This document shows, piece after piece, positions 1-10,492 of a DNA stretch of 64,000 bases. The position numbers and the translations under genes are program-made. The notes under the pieces are model-generated. The model was not told where the DNA came from. It saw only the letters and a list, made by a program, of their open reading frames with translations, and made no database searches. Position 1 is the stretch's first letter. Every line of letters starts with the position of its first letter. Origin of the DNA: Microbacterium sp. GCS4 (lineage in GTDB: Bacteria > Actinomycetota > Actinomycetes > Actinomycetales > Microbacteriaceae); assembly GCF_001262495.1 (NCBI RefSeq), contig NZ_LGYE01000001.1, positions 744,001 through 808,000 of the forward strand, in the 5' to 3' direction.

Positions 1-833
1 CACAGGACGATCGCGCCGATGCGGGTGCCGTGGTGCTTGAGCGGGATCGCGCGGAGAGACACCGTCACGCCCCGCGCCTCGATGTCGGTGCGCCACGGGG
101 CACGACCGGTCACGACCACGGGCAGCGATTCGTCGACCTGACGCGACGGCGGCACGAGGCGGGTCGTGACCTCGGCCAGCGACTCCCCCTCGAGCTCGTC
201 GTCGAAGCCCATGCGGTTGAAAGCGGAGAGGGCGTTGGGGCTCGCGAACGTCGTGATGCCGTCGACATCGATGCGGATCAGTCCGTCCGAGGCGCGCGGC
301 GCCCCGCGACGGGGAGAGGTCGGGGCCGCGAGGTCGGGGAAGCTCCCGTCGGCGATCATGCGGAACAGGTCGTTGGCGCATTCGTCGAACGTGATCTGCT
401 GCCGGGACGGCGTGCGCGCCTCGCCGAGGTTGGTGTGCCGTGTCACGACGCCGATGACCGACGGGGGCCGCTCGGCGTCGCCGCGCACGTTCACGATCGG
501 CACGGCCCGAACGCGGGTCGGGGTCTCCTCGAACCAGTCGGGTGACGAGGAGTCGACGATCTCCGCGGAGTCGAATGCGCCCTGCACCTGCGTGCGCCAT
601 TGCGGACGGACCCGCTCCCCGACGATGTCGCGGTAGAAGAGGGTGGCGGCGCCGCTGGGGCGGGCATGGGCGACGGCGATGAAAGACCCGTCCTCGGTCT
701 GCACCCAGACGACGATGTCGGCGGACGCGAGGTCCGCGAGAAGCTGGCCGTCACCGGCGAGTCGATGGAGCCATTCGACGTCGTTGTCGGTCAGGCGGCC
801 CTGAGCGTGGGCGAGATCACTGAGTGTTGACAC
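1..833 (-). CDS. pdtaS: PdtaS-type sensor histidine kinase (3' end outside window)
   Basis: The 277 visible residues begin VSTLSDLAHAQGRL, followed by DVEWLHRLAGDGQLLADL. This matches the N-terminal GAF-like sensor domain of the actinobacterial PdtaS family (H_kinase_N type). A second PAS-like segment follows from about residue 195 (DGLIRIDVDGITTFASPNA). The HisKA_2/HATPase part would lie left of the window and is not seen. Family role: cytoplasmic sensor kinase phosphorylating an ANTAR-type RNA-binding regulator. The GTG at 831-833 was chosen because it is the first start after the upstream gene's stop and sits 6 bases after a TAGGCT hexamer; no good ribosome site is seen. It follows the Rv3235-family gene by 24 bases. 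An M. tuberculosis counterpart (Rv3220c) is inferred from the domain only. Confidence 0.8.
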   Translation of the reverse strand, partial: MSTLSDLAHAQGRLTDNDVEWLHRLAGDGQLLADLASADIVVWVQTEDGSFIAVAHARPSGAATLFYRDIVGERVRPQWRTQVQGAFDSAEIVDSSSPDWFEETPTRVRAVPIVNVRGDAERPPSVIGVVTRHTNLGEARTPSRQQITFDECANDLFRMIADGSFPDLAAPTSPRRGAPRASDGLIRIDVDGITTFASPNALSAFNRMGFDDELEGESLAEVTTRLVPPSRQVDESLPVVVTGRAPWRTDIEARGVTVSLRAIPLKHHGTRIGAIVL

Positions 834-839
834 CCGTCC

Positions 840-845
840 AGCCTA
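840..845 (-). promoter_or_regulatory. Putative -10 box for leaderless pdtaS
   Basis: Read on the minus strand the hexamer is TAGGCT and ends 6 bases before the GTG start. It lies in the short gap after the Rv3235-family gene, so the kinase may have its own start site besides readthrough. No convincing -35 box is visible. Confidence 0.4.
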
Positions 846-857
846 GAGCGCACCGGC

Positions 858-1244
858 TCACAGGATCGCCAGCGACGTGGAGCGCCACCGACGATCGAGC
901 CCCTCCAGGCGGATCGCGACAGCCCTGGTGCGTCCGGGCCCCGCGACCACGACGACCGCCTCGACGATGCCGTCCGCGGGCTCCGAGGCGCGGATGCTCA
1001 GGATCTCGAAAGATGGACGCGCCGGTGGCACACCGCGCGCACTGCGGGCCCGCGCGGACAGGTTCGCACGGGTCACCAGGCTGCGGTAGGCGTCCTCGCT
1101 GAACCAGCGGGCGAGCTGATCGACCTCCCTGATCCCTGCGAGGACCTCGAGCACGCCTCTCGTCAGGCTCCGCAGCAGCGGCAGCGGGTCCGGCAGCTCG
1201 AGGCGTGGTGTGGGCTGCGGGCCGAAGTACTCGTGAAGCGACAT
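858..1244 (-). CDS. Rv3235-family protein
   Basis: A 128-residue soluble protein beginning MSLHEYFGPQPTPRLELP. The pattern of a Pro-rich N-terminus, then a helical region (LLRSLTRGVLEVLAGIREVD) and a basic middle (VTRANLSARARSARG), then a C-terminal sheet ending VAIRLEGLDRRW, is that of the conserved actinobacterial Rv3235 family. The family has no established function; older annotations linked it to SecA because it often lies near secA, as here (about 4 kb away). GGAGAAGG lies 7 bases before the ATG, supporting this start. It is followed by pdtaS and divergent from the gene at 1348, so its promoter must lie in the roughly 100 bases between them. Confidence 0.8.
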   Translation of the reverse strand: MSLHEYFGPQPTPRLELPDPLPLLRSLTRGVLEVLAGIREVDQLARWFSEDAYRSLVTRANLSARARSARGVPPARPSFEILSIRASEPADGIVEAVVVVAGPGRTRAVAIRLEGLDRRWRSTSLAIL

Positions 1245-1322
1245 CTGGGACCTTCTCCGTCCGGGGAACTGCGGTCAGTAGAGCACGCGGGATCACACCG
1301 GATCGGGGCTTCCGCCGAAGTG

Positions 1323-1331
1323 TGTGGATAA
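1323..1331 (+). promoter_or_regulatory. DnaA-box-like 9-mer (copy 1)
   Basis: TGTGGATAA is the exact complement of the classical DnaA box TTATCCACA. It lies inside a 14-base string, GTGTGGATAACTCG (1322-1335), that recurs identically at 2298-2311. The site ends 16 bases before the ATG at 1348. It could be a DnaA site, a -10-like element (GATAAC) or another operator; the sequence alone does not decide. Confidence 0.45.
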
Positions 1332-1347
1332 CTCGTATGCCCGAACC

Positions 1348-1983
1348 ATGCGGTCGCCTACCGTGTCTCGGGTGCACTGGGATCGTCTGTTCGAAGACCT
1401 CGAGGGTCAGCTCGCCTCCGAGTGGGAGAGCGAGCGCGCCGCGCTGGATGCCGAGTCGGAGCGTCTGCGCATCTCCCGTCTGGACCTGCGGGACCGGCTG
1501 CGGGTCCTCTGCGACTCCGGGGCCGCGGCCACGGTCGACGTCGCGGGCGGCGATCGCATCCGCGTGCGCCTGCAGGCCCTCGGCGCGGACTGGACGGCCG
1601 TGGCCCTGGCGGAGCCTGAGGGCGCCTTCCGGGCTCGCGCGACCCGGATCGTGCCGGTGCACGCGATCCGCGGGATCGGGGTCGACCACGGTCAGCTGCT
1701 CGCGAGCCTGGACGGCGCCGACCGCGACGACGGAGTGCTCCAAGAGCGGATGACCCTCGGCTTCGTGCTCCGCGACCTCGCGCGCCGTCGGGTCCCGGTG
1801 CGCGTCCTCAGGGTCGGAGACTCAGAGCTGCACGGGACGATCGACCGCGCAGGGGCGGATCACCTGGACCTCGCGGTCCACGATGCCGGCGCGCCGCGGA
1901 CCGTGAGCGCCGTGCGCAGCTTCTGCATCGTGCCGTTCAGCGCTCTCGCCGGGGTGCAGATCGTCGGGGATCACATGCCCTGA
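1348..1983 (+). CDS. Conserved hypothetical protein, 211 aa
   Basis: I do not recognise a named family. The protein starts MRSPTVSRVHWDRLFEDLEG, has a charged helix (LASEWESERAALDAESERLR), then a repeated beta-rich pattern (VDVAGGDRIRVRLQALGADW and, later, VPVRVLRVGDSELHGTIDRA) resembling two copies of a small barrel, ending FSALAGVQIVGDHMP. No signal peptide or membrane segment is seen. The start is uncertain: GTG 1324 would use the DnaA-box-like element as codons, and ATG 1348 or GTG 1363 are more likely. The 3' end overlaps the convergent HTH gene by 13 bases. Confidence 0.65.
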   Translation: MRSPTVSRVHWDRLFEDLEGQLASEWESERAALDAESERLRISRLDLRDRLRVLCDSGAAATVDVAGGDRIRVRLQALGADWTAVALAEPEGAFRARATRIVPVHAIRGIGVDHGQLLASLDGADRDDGVLQERMTLGFVLRDLARRRVPVRVLRVGDSELHGTIDRAGADHLDLAVHDAGAPRTVSAVRSFCIVPFSALAGVQIVGDHMP

Positions 1984-2249
1984 GCGCGGACGCCGCCCCA
2001 CAGCTCGGGGAAGCTCGCCTCGTTGGCCTGACGCCACAGCGCCATGCGCCGCGCCTCCTCGACCTGCTCTGCGAGGTATCCGGCGAGGCTCGGCTCCTCG
2101 ATCCGCCACCGCGGCGGCGCACCGAGCCTCGATCCGCGCAACCGCCCCTGGTACACGAGCTCGACGACCTCGTCGACCTCGATGCCCAGCAGTTCCGCCA
2201 CCTGCGCGGGAGCGAGGTAGCGCGCGGCAGGGACGGAGGACTCGGACAT
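1971..2249 (-). CDS. Small helix-turn-helix DNA-binding protein (HTH_17/excisionase-like)
   Basis: A 92-residue protein. Residues 11-60 (YLAPAQVAELLGIEVDEVVE, then LVYQGRLRGSRLG and PPRWRIEEPSLAGYL) form the MerR/excisionase-like winged HTH used by small actinobacterial DNA-binding proteins. A helical tail (EQVEEARRMALWRQ) follows. A GGGGAG ribosome site lies about 8 bases before the ATG. It sits between two forward genes and is convergent with the upstream one. There is no integrase or other phage gene nearby, so it is more likely a resident regulator or architectural factor than an excisionase. Its target is unknown; it could act on the shared 14-base element on either side of it, but this is speculation. 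Confidence 0.75.
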   Translation of the reverse strand: MSESSVPAARYLAPAQVAELLGIEVDEVVELVYQGRLRGSRLGAPPRWRIEEPSLAGYLAEQVEEARRMALWRQANEASFPELWGGVRAQGM

Positions 2250-2298
2250 GCCACCATTCTCCCCCTGCGGCGGTCATGCTCCCCGATCCGTCCGACGG

Positions 2299-2307
2299 TG
2301 TGGATAA
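2299..2307 (+). promoter_or_regulatory. DnaA-box-like 9-mer (copy 2)
   Basis: Second perfect TGTGGATAA, within the same 14-base string as copy 1 (here 2298-2311). It lies 31 bases before the ATG at 2339, in the intergenic region between the HTH gene and the SAF-domain gene. Confidence 0.45.
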
Positions 2308-2338
2308 CTCGCGGAGTGCACCGCCGATTTCTGTTTGC

Positions 2339-2968
2339 ATGTCCCGCATGAGCATCCACCCCCGACCCCGTCGCGCATTCTGGGTCGACCTCCGTTTCGT
2401 CATCGGCCTCGCCCTGATCGCCGCGTCGATTGCCGGCGTCGGGCTCGTGGTGTCCTCCGCAGGAGCGACCTCGCCCGTCCTCCAGGCCTCGCGCACGATC
2501 GTGCAGGGCGAGGTCGTGACGGCCGATGACCTACGCGTCGTGGAGGCGAACCTCGGCCCGCTCGTTGACGACTATCTCTCCCCCGCATCCGTGCAGGAGG
2601 GCGTCGTGGCCGCGCGCACTCTCGACGAGGGCGAGCTCGTCCCTCACTCGGCTCTCGCGGACGCGGACGCGAGCCGCACGACCACCGTCGTCATCGCGAG
2701 CAGCACCGGTGTCCCCCGGGACGTCGTCCCCGGGACCGTGGTGGAGCTGTGGGAGACCCCGGAGGCCACGGAGGACGGCGTGGTCGGTGCACCGCGCGTC
2801 CTCGTCGGCGACGCGATCGTGCACTCACTGGTCGCGGACGACAGCGTGCTCGCCGGCGGACACACGGGTGTCGAGATCGTGATCGAACGGAGCGCGGTGA
2901 CGGACGTGCTCGCCGCGATCGCCGCAGGCGCGCAGCTGGCGATCGTGCCCGTCGGGACCGACCGATGA
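2339..2968 (+). CDS. SAF-domain membrane-anchored protein (CpaB/RcpC-like)
   Basis: About 209 residues. One N-terminal membrane helix (FVIGLALIAASIAGVGLVVS) is followed by a SAF domain: VLQASRTIVQGEVVTADDLR, the VVAARTLDEGELVPHSALAD segment and a C-terminal beta region. The SAF fold occurs in CpaB/RcpC pilus assembly proteins and in sialate/altronate enzymes; the membrane anchor and the neighbouring CpaE-like ATPase favour a CpaB-like role at the outer face of the membrane. No other pilus genes are visible here. The start may be ATG 2339 or ATG 2348. The stop overlaps the ATPase start (ATGA), so the two are translationally coupled. Confidence 0.75.
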   Translation: MSRMSIHPRPRRAFWVDLRFVIGLALIAASIAGVGLVVSSAGATSPVLQASRTIVQGEVVTADDLRVVEANLGPLVDDYLSPASVQEGVVAARTLDEGELVPHSALADADASRTTTVVIASSTGVPRDVVPGTVVELWETPEATEDGVVGAPRVLVGDAIVHSLVADDSVLAGGHTGVEIVIERSAVTDVLAAIAAGAQLAIVPVGTDR

Positions 2969-4197
2969 CCACGGTGCTGATCGGCCTCTCCGAGCCGCGC
3001 GCGGGCGCCCTGGCCGCCGAGCTGGAGCTCGAGGGAGCCGTCGCGATGATCGCGCCGGCCGAGGCGCTCCTCTCGTCTCTGGCGGGCGCCGACGCCGTCG
3101 TCGTCCCCGCACGACGCGAGCTGCTGACGCCCGCGTTCATCGCTGCCTGCGACCGTGCCGCCGTGCGGGTCGTCCCGGTGGGCGATCATGACAGTAGGGC
3201 GCTCGCACGACACGGACTGCCGGCCACCCTCGCCGCGGACGCGCCCGGCTGGGAGGTGCTCGCCGCACTCGGCGACACCGACCCCCTGCCGCCGTCGGAG
3301 CACGACGGAGACCACCGCATCATCGTCGTATGGGGCTCGCACGGCGCACCGGGCCGCTCCACAGTCGCGGTGCAGCTCGCGGTCGAGCTCTCCCGCCACG
3401 GGCGGCGGACCGCACTCGTCGACGCCGATACCGTCGCTCCGTCGCTCGCCCTCATACTGGGGCTGAGCGATGACGCACCCGGGATCGCCGCCGCCTGCCG
3501 ACGCGCAGAGCTCGGGTCCCTCGACGATGCCGAGCTCACCCGGTTGTCGGTCGCCCTGCCGACGAGCGCCGGCGAGATCGCCGTCCTGAGCGGGATCAAC
3601 CGTCCGTCGCGATGGCCCGAACTCTCAGCCGAGCGTCTCCGTGCGGCACTCGGCGCATGTCGGGCCTGGGCCGAGGACTGCGTGGTCGACGTGTCCGGCG
3701 CGTTCGACGCCGACGACGAGGTGACGTTCGACATCGCCGGACCTCGCCGTCACGCCGCGACGACGTCGGCGTTGGCCGAGGCGGACGCCGTCGTCGCCGT
3801 CGTCGCCGCCGACCCGCTGAGCATCAGCCGTTTCCTCCGCGATCACGCCGAGCTGCGCCGCCTCATCGGAAACGCCCCGCTGCGGATCCTCGTCAACAAG
3901 GTGCGGCCGGGTCCGCTCGGACTCGATGCGCGCGGTCAGATCCGTCGCACCCTCGAGAGGTTCGCGGGTGTCACGGACATCGTCTTCCTCCCGGTCGACC
4001 AGCGTGCGACGGACTCCGCGCTGCTGCAGGCGCGCCCGCCGTCCGACGTCGCCCCGCGCTCGGCGTTCGTCGCCGCGGTGCGGCGTGCCGCGGCAGAGCT
4101 CGCCGCGGGCTCCGCTCCGACTACTGCCGGTAGCTCGCGAGGAAGTTCCCGAGCCGTTCGACGGCCTCGGCGAGGACGCGCGGCTCCGGGAGCGTGA
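2965..4197 (+). CDS. P-loop ATPase of the MinD/ParA/CpaE type
   Basis: 410 residues. Residues 1-115 resemble a receiver-like N-terminal domain without an obvious phospho-acceptor, as in CpaE. The ATPase domain starts near residue 118: VVWGSHGAPGRSTVAVQLAV is the nucleotide-binding loop, followed by TALVDADTVAPSLALILGL (Walker A'). The loop has Arg (R131) in place of the usual Lys before Ser/Thr, and lacks the MinD signature Lys. A switch/Walker-B-like strand DCVVDVSGAF and VNKVRPGPLG follow. ATPases of this type localise or position machinery at the membrane. It is coupled to the SAF gene. The last about 25 residues, basic and low-complexity, are read antisense to the 3' end of the aminotransferase gene (77-base overlap). 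Confidence 0.75.
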   Translation: MTTVLIGLSEPRAGALAAELELEGAVAMIAPAEALLSSLAGADAVVVPARRELLTPAFIAACDRAAVRVVPVGDHDSRALARHGLPATLAADAPGWEVLAALGDTDPLPPSEHDGDHRIIVVWGSHGAPGRSTVAVQLAVELSRHGRRTALVDADTVAPSLALILGLSDDAPGIAAACRRAELGSLDDAELTRLSVALPTSAGEIAVLSGINRPSRWPELSAERLRAALGACRAWAEDCVVDVSGAFDADDEVTFDIAGPRRHAATTSALAEADAVVAVVAADPLSISRFLRDHAELRRLIGNAPLRILVNKVRPGPLGLDARGQIRRTLERFAGVTDIVFLPVDQRATDSALLQARPPSDVAPRSAFVAAVRRAAAELAAGSAPTTAGSSRGSSRAVRRPRRGRAAPGA

Positions 4198-5347
4198 CGA
4201 TTCGCAGATGGTCGGGAGTGGCCCAGTTGAACCCGGTGCCCTGCACGAGCAGGATGTGCTCGGACACGAGGAGGTCGTAGACGAGCTTGGCGTCGTCCCT
4301 GATCTCGTGCACGTTCGGGTCCAGTCGAGGGAAGGCGTAGAGCGCCCCCTGGGGCTTGACGCAGGACACGCCGGGGATCGCTTCGAGACCCTGCCAGGCG
4401 ACATCTCGCTGCTCGTGCAGCCGTCCCGTCGGCGCGATCAGCGCGTCGATGGACTGCACACCGCCCAGCGCCGCCTGCACCGCGTGCTGGGAGGGCACGT
4501 TCGGACACAGGCGCGTCGAGGCCAGCAGCGTGATGCCCTCCAGGAACCCCTTCGCGTGGGACTGCGGGCCCGTGATCACGAGCCATCCCGAGCGGTAACC
4601 GGCGACGCGGTATGTCTTCGACAGGCCGTTGAAGGTGAGGCACAGCAGGTCGGGCGCGACGGTGGCCGTCGGGATGTGCACGGCATCGTCGAAGAGGATG
4701 CGGTCGTAGATCTCGTCGGACAGCAGCAGCAGCTCGTGCTCGCGCGCGATCTGCACCATGCCCTCGAGGATCTCCTTCGAGTACACGACACCCGTCGGGT
4801 TGTTCGGGTTGATGATGACCATCGCCTTCGTGCGCGGCGTGATCTTCGAGCGGATGTCCTCCAGATCAGGCTGCCACTCGTCGTCCTCGTCGCAGACGTA
4901 GTGGACGGGGGTGCCGCCGGCCAGACTCGTCATGGCCGTCCACAGCGGGTAGTCGGGCGCCGGGATGAGGACCTCGTCGCCCTCGTCGAGCAGTGCCTGC
5001 ATGGTCATGGTGATGAGCTCGGACACGCCGTTGCCGAGGAAGACGTCCTCCGGGTCGAAGCGCGGGAAGCCCTCGATCTGCTCGTAGCGGCTCACGACCG
5101 CGCGACGTGCCGACACGATGCCCTTGCTGTCGCTGTAGCCGTGGGCCGTCGGGAGCGCCGCGAGCATGTCGTGCACGATCTGGTGCGGGGCCTCGAAGCC
5201 GAAGATCGCCGGATTCCCCGTGTTGAGCTTGAGGATCCGGTGGCCCTCTGCCTCGAGTCGCGCCGCCTCGACGAGCGTGTTTCCACGGATCTCGTACAGG
5301 ACGTTCTTGAGCTTCGACGACTGGTCGAAGTGGCGCGATGGGGTCAT
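4121..5347 (-). CDS. alaA: Pyridoxal-phosphate aminotransferase, alanine/glutamate-pyruvate type (AlaA-like)
   Basis: 408 residues, the usual length of fold-type I class I/II aminotransferases. Family motifs are in order: LNTGNPAIFGFEAP near 41-54, HGYSDSKG near 69, FLGNGVSELITM near 103, INPNNPTG near 179 and the cofactor lysine K244 in FNGLSKTYRVAGYRSGW. The sequence is closest in style to AlaA/AlaT and the M. tuberculosis AspC-type (Rv0337c) enzymes, which move the amino group from glutamate to pyruvate. Aspartate aminotransferase activity cannot be excluded. It is a single gene, convergent with the ATPase gene. Its 5' end lies behind the secA terminator. Confidence 0.85.
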   Translation of the reverse strand: MTPSRHFDQSSKLKNVLYEIRGNTLVEAARLEAEGHRILKLNTGNPAIFGFEAPHQIVHDMLAALPTAHGYSDSKGIVSARRAVVSRYEQIEGFPRFDPEDVFLGNGVSELITMTMQALLDEGDEVLIPAPDYPLWTAMTSLAGGTPVHYVCDEDDEWQPDLEDIRSKITPRTKAMVIINPNNPTGVVYSKEILEGMVQIAREHELLLLSDEIYDRILFDDAVHIPTATVAPDLLCLTFNGLSKTYRVAGYRSGWLVITGPQSHAKGFLEGITLLASTRLCPNVPSQHAVQAALGGVQSIDALIAPTGRLHEQRDVAWQGLEAIPGVSCVKPQGALYAFPRLDPNVHEIRDDAKLVYDLLVSEHILLVQGTGFNWATPDHLRIVTLPEPRVLAEAVERLGNFLASYRQ

Positions 5348-5368
5348 TGCGCAAGCCTACAGGGACGC

Positions 5369-5402
5369 GAAGAGGGCCACTCCGCACGGAATGGCCCTCT
5401 TC
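5369..5402 (-). terminator. Hairpin terminator after secA
   Basis: A perfect 11-base inverted repeat, GAAGAGGGCCA (5369-5379) and TGGCCCTCTTC (5392-5402), with a 12-base loop. It lies 23 bases after the secA stop and before the start of the aminotransferase gene. There is no U-tract, as is common for actinobacterial terminators. Confidence 0.8.
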
Positions 5403-5424
5403 TCACGATGCGCGTCCGCGCGTG

Positions 5425-8232
<2,808 letters not shown>

Positions 8233-8368
8233 AGATGTCATCTCCCTGTCGATGGGTCCGGCGGCACCGTCGGTTGGGGCGTCGCGCCAGGCATACCTTG
8301 CCATGTTACCGGGCCGTGACCTGCACGTGGCCTGCATGGCGCGCCGCCGGTCGGTTTCCGGGTATGCA

Positions 8369-8374
8369 TATAGT
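8369..8374 (+). promoter_or_regulatory. Putative -10 box for padR within a palindromic segment
   Basis: TATAGT lies 23 bases before the ATG. The 8-base palindrome TATGCATA (8363-8370) overlaps it; PadR regulators often bind short palindromes at their own promoters, so this is a candidate autoregulatory operator. The 165-base gap also serves secA in the other direction. Confidence 0.4.
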
Positions 8375-8397
8375 GGTCCTCGACTCCAGGAGGCCTC

Positions 8398-9003
8398 ATG
8401 TCGGTGCGCCAGACGCTGCTCGCGATCCTCGTCCAGGGCCCGTGCTACGGGTATCAGCTGCGCCACGAGTTCGACCGCCGCACCGGGTCGGTGTGGCCGC
8501 TCAACGTCGGGCAGATCTACAACACGCTCGAGCGGCTCGAGCGCGACGGACTCGTGCAGCGCGGAGCCGCGGACGCACAAGGGCATGTCTACTGGGAGAT
8601 CACCACGGCAGGGGCGGACGAGGTCGACCGCTGGCTCCTCGCTCCGGTCGCACGCAGCACCGTGGCCCGCGACGAGCTGACGATCAAGATCTCGGTCGCC
8701 GCCACACTCCCCGGGGCCGACGCCGGAGAGATCATCGATCGCCAGCGAGAGGAGAGCACGTCAAGACTCCGCGCCCTCCTGGCCCGCCGGACGTCGCACG
8801 TCGACGCGGATGCCGAAGGCCTGGCGCGTTCGCTGGTGCTGGACTCGTTGATCTTCGCGGCGGAAGCCGAGCTGCGCTGGCTCGATCATGTGCGCACGCG
8901 TCTCGCGGAGCATCCGCGGCATGCGCTGGCCCTCGAGCTCGACCCCGAACGGCCCCGGCGCGGGCGACCGGCCCGCATCGCCGGCTCCGTGCTCGTCGTC
9001 TGA
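8398..9003 (+). CDS. PadR-family transcriptional regulator
   Basis: 201 residues. Residues 1-85 form the PadR winged helix: [19 protein letters not shown], then [20 protein letters not shown] and [19 protein letters not shown]. The C-terminal helical region (about 95-185) matches the dimerisation domain found in larger PadR proteins. A strong AGGAGG lies 6 bases before the ATG. Members usually repress an adjacent transporter or efflux gene when a small molecule is absent; here no transporter is adjacent, so the target may be itself or the coiled-coil gene downstream (63 bases away). Confidence 0.9.
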   Translation: MSVRQTLLAILVQGPCYGYQLRHEFDRRTGSVWPLNVGQIYNTLERLERDGLVQRGAADAQGHVYWEITTAGADEVDRWLLAPVARSTVARDELTIKISVAATLPGADAGEIIDRQREESTSRLRALLARRTSHVDADAEGLARSLVLDSLIFAAEAELRWLDHVRTRLAEHPRHALALELDPERPRRGRPARIAGSVLVV

Positions 9004-9053
9004 TCCCCGTTCGCCTGGAGCGGATGCACAGCCCGTCTGAAGCCCCGGGAAAC

Positions 9054-9059
9054 TAGGAT
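9054..9059 (+). promoter_or_regulatory. Putative -10 box for the leaderless coiled-coil gene
   Basis: TAGGAT ends 7 bases before the ATG at 9067. AGGA inside it could alternatively serve as a weak ribosome site. Confidence 0.4.
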
Positions 9060-9066
9060 CTGAGAC

Positions 9067-10404
9067 ATGGCTGGAATTTGGGGCAGACGCAAGCGCGAGC
9101 AGGAAGAACTCGCCGCACAGGACGCCGATCTGGCGCGCCGGGCCGAGCAGGCGCTGGTCGCCGCCGACGAGCGCATCCGGTCCACCTCCGACGAGCTGGT
9201 CTTCGCGCAGGCCGAGCTCGGCGACTCGCTCACGGGCGACCTGTCGAAGGCGCTCGACGCGGTGCGCACTCATCTGCGCGAGGCCTTCCAGCTCCATCAG
9301 CTCAACCACGACGAGATCCCCGACACCGCGGAGGAGCTCCGCACTCGCAACGCGCGCATCGTGCAGCTCTGCGACTGGGCGCAGGATCTCCTCGACGAGA
9401 AGACCTCCGACCTCGCCGAATCGATCGCGAAGGTGCGCCGCGCTCCCGAGATCATCGCGCAGGTGCGTGCGGACGCCGCCGCGCTCAGCTCGCGGATCCC
9501 GCACACCAACGACACCGTCGCGCGGCTCTCGGCACGCTACGCGGATTCGGCCATGCACCAGATCACCGCGAGCGCCGCGGAGGCCGAGCAGCTGATCGCG
9601 TTCGCCACCCACGGAGCCGACGTCTCCGAACGCAGGCGCGAGGCGAAGCAGAACGAGGAGGCGAACCTCGCGCTCGAGACCGCCACCGAGGCGACACGTC
9701 GCGCCTCCGCGCTGCTCGACGCCGTGGAGGACTTCGAGATCGAGGCGCTGCGCGCCGAGTCCACGCTCGCCGAGGTCGTGGCCGACTCGCGCGGAGATCT
9801 CATCGCCGCGCGCACCGCCCCGCAGGTACCCGCCGTGGCCGCGGCCGTGAGCGACCTGCAGAACGCGCTGAGCGCGCTCTCCCCTGCTGGCTCCCCCGGC
9901 GACCCCTTCGCCGAGCTCTCGCAGCTGCGCGCGGCCAACACCGCGCTCGACGACGCGATCGCCAAGGCCCGCCACCGCGCGGAGCATCCGTTGCCCAGCA
10001 TCGCGCAGGTGCAGCACGCGATGGACGACGCGGACCGACAGCTCGGCGTGGCCCGCGGACTCATCTCCGGCCACCGCGGCTGGATCGGTGCGGATGCGCG
10101 CACCCGGCTCGCGGAGGCCGAGCGACTGCGCGTCGACCTCGCAGATCTCCTCCCCGCCGAGGACACACGGGACCAGGCGCTGGCGAGTGCACGCCGCGTC
10201 GCGCACCTCGCGGCCGAAGCACTGCAGCTCGCTCAGCGCGACATCGACTCCTCCCGCCCGCAGGACCAGGGGTGGGGTGGCGACGGCTGGGGCGGCGGAG
10301 GCGGCTGGGGCGGCGGACGCCGCGGCGGAGGCGGAGGGGACATCGCGTCCGGCATCCTCGGCGGTCTCGTGATCGGCAGTCTCCTGGACGGCATCTTCGA
10401 CTGA
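9067..10404 (+). CDS. Coiled-coil protein with Gly/Trp-rich C-terminal tail
   Basis: 445 residues. Starting MAGIWGRRKREQEELAAQDA, it is almost entirely alpha-helical, Ala/Glu/Arg-rich, with heptad-like stretches from about 10 to 390. It ends with a glycine/tryptophan tail (DGWGGGGGWGGGRRGGGGG) and the hydrophobic segment ASGILGGLVIGSLLDGIFD. The layout resembles the C-terminal part of actinobacterial TPM-domain proteins, but the N-terminal TPM domain, signal peptide and first membrane helix are missing; no coding trace of them is seen upstream. The final segment could associate with the membrane. No enzymatic motif is visible. It ends in a shared hairpin terminator with hpf. Confidence 0.7.
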   Translation: MAGIWGRRKREQEELAAQDADLARRAEQALVAADERIRSTSDELVFAQAELGDSLTGDLSKALDAVRTHLREAFQLHQLNHDEIPDTAEELRTRNARIVQLCDWAQDLLDEKTSDLAESIAKVRRAPEIIAQVRADAAALSSRIPHTNDTVARLSARYADSAMHQITASAAEAEQLIAFATHGADVSERRREAKQNEEANLALETATEATRRASALLDAVEDFEIEALRAESTLAEVVADSRGDLIAARTAPQVPAVAAAVSDLQNALSALSPAGSPGDPFAELSQLRAANTALDDAIAKARHRAEHPLPSIAQVQHAMDDADRQLGVARGLISGHRGWIGADARTRLAEAERLRVDLADLLPAEDTRDQALASARRVAHLAAEALQLAQRDIDSSRPQDQGWGGDGWGGGGGWGGGRRGGGGGDIASGILGGLVIGSLLDGIFD

Positions 10405-10443
10405 TCGCCGCACCATCCGGGCGGATGGATCCCCGCGGACCGA

Positions 10444-10476
10444 GAACGGCCCGCCTCCTGTCGAGGCGGGCCGTTC
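10444..10476. terminator. Bidirectional hairpin terminator between the coiled-coil gene and hpf
   Basis: A perfect 14-base inverted repeat, GAACGGCCCGCCTC (10444-10457) and GAGGCGGGCCGTTC (10463-10476), with a 5-base loop. It lies between convergent genes, 40 bases after one stop and 17 bases after the other. Confidence 0.88.
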
Positions 10477-10492
10477 GCGTGTCATAGAGCGC

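Noticed and set aside
1971..2249. HTH gene as an excisionase from a mobile element
   Set aside because: No integrase, attachment repeats or phage genes nearby; base composition does not differ from neighbours.
1322..2311. Chromosomal replication origin
   Set aside because: Only two DnaA-box-like sites, far apart, without AT-rich unwinding region or dnaA/dnaN genes.
9067..10404. Frameshifted TPM-domain protein
   Set aside because: The 63 bases upstream cannot hold the missing domain and the upstream gene is an intact PadR regulator; a -10 hexamer sits at the expected place for this start.
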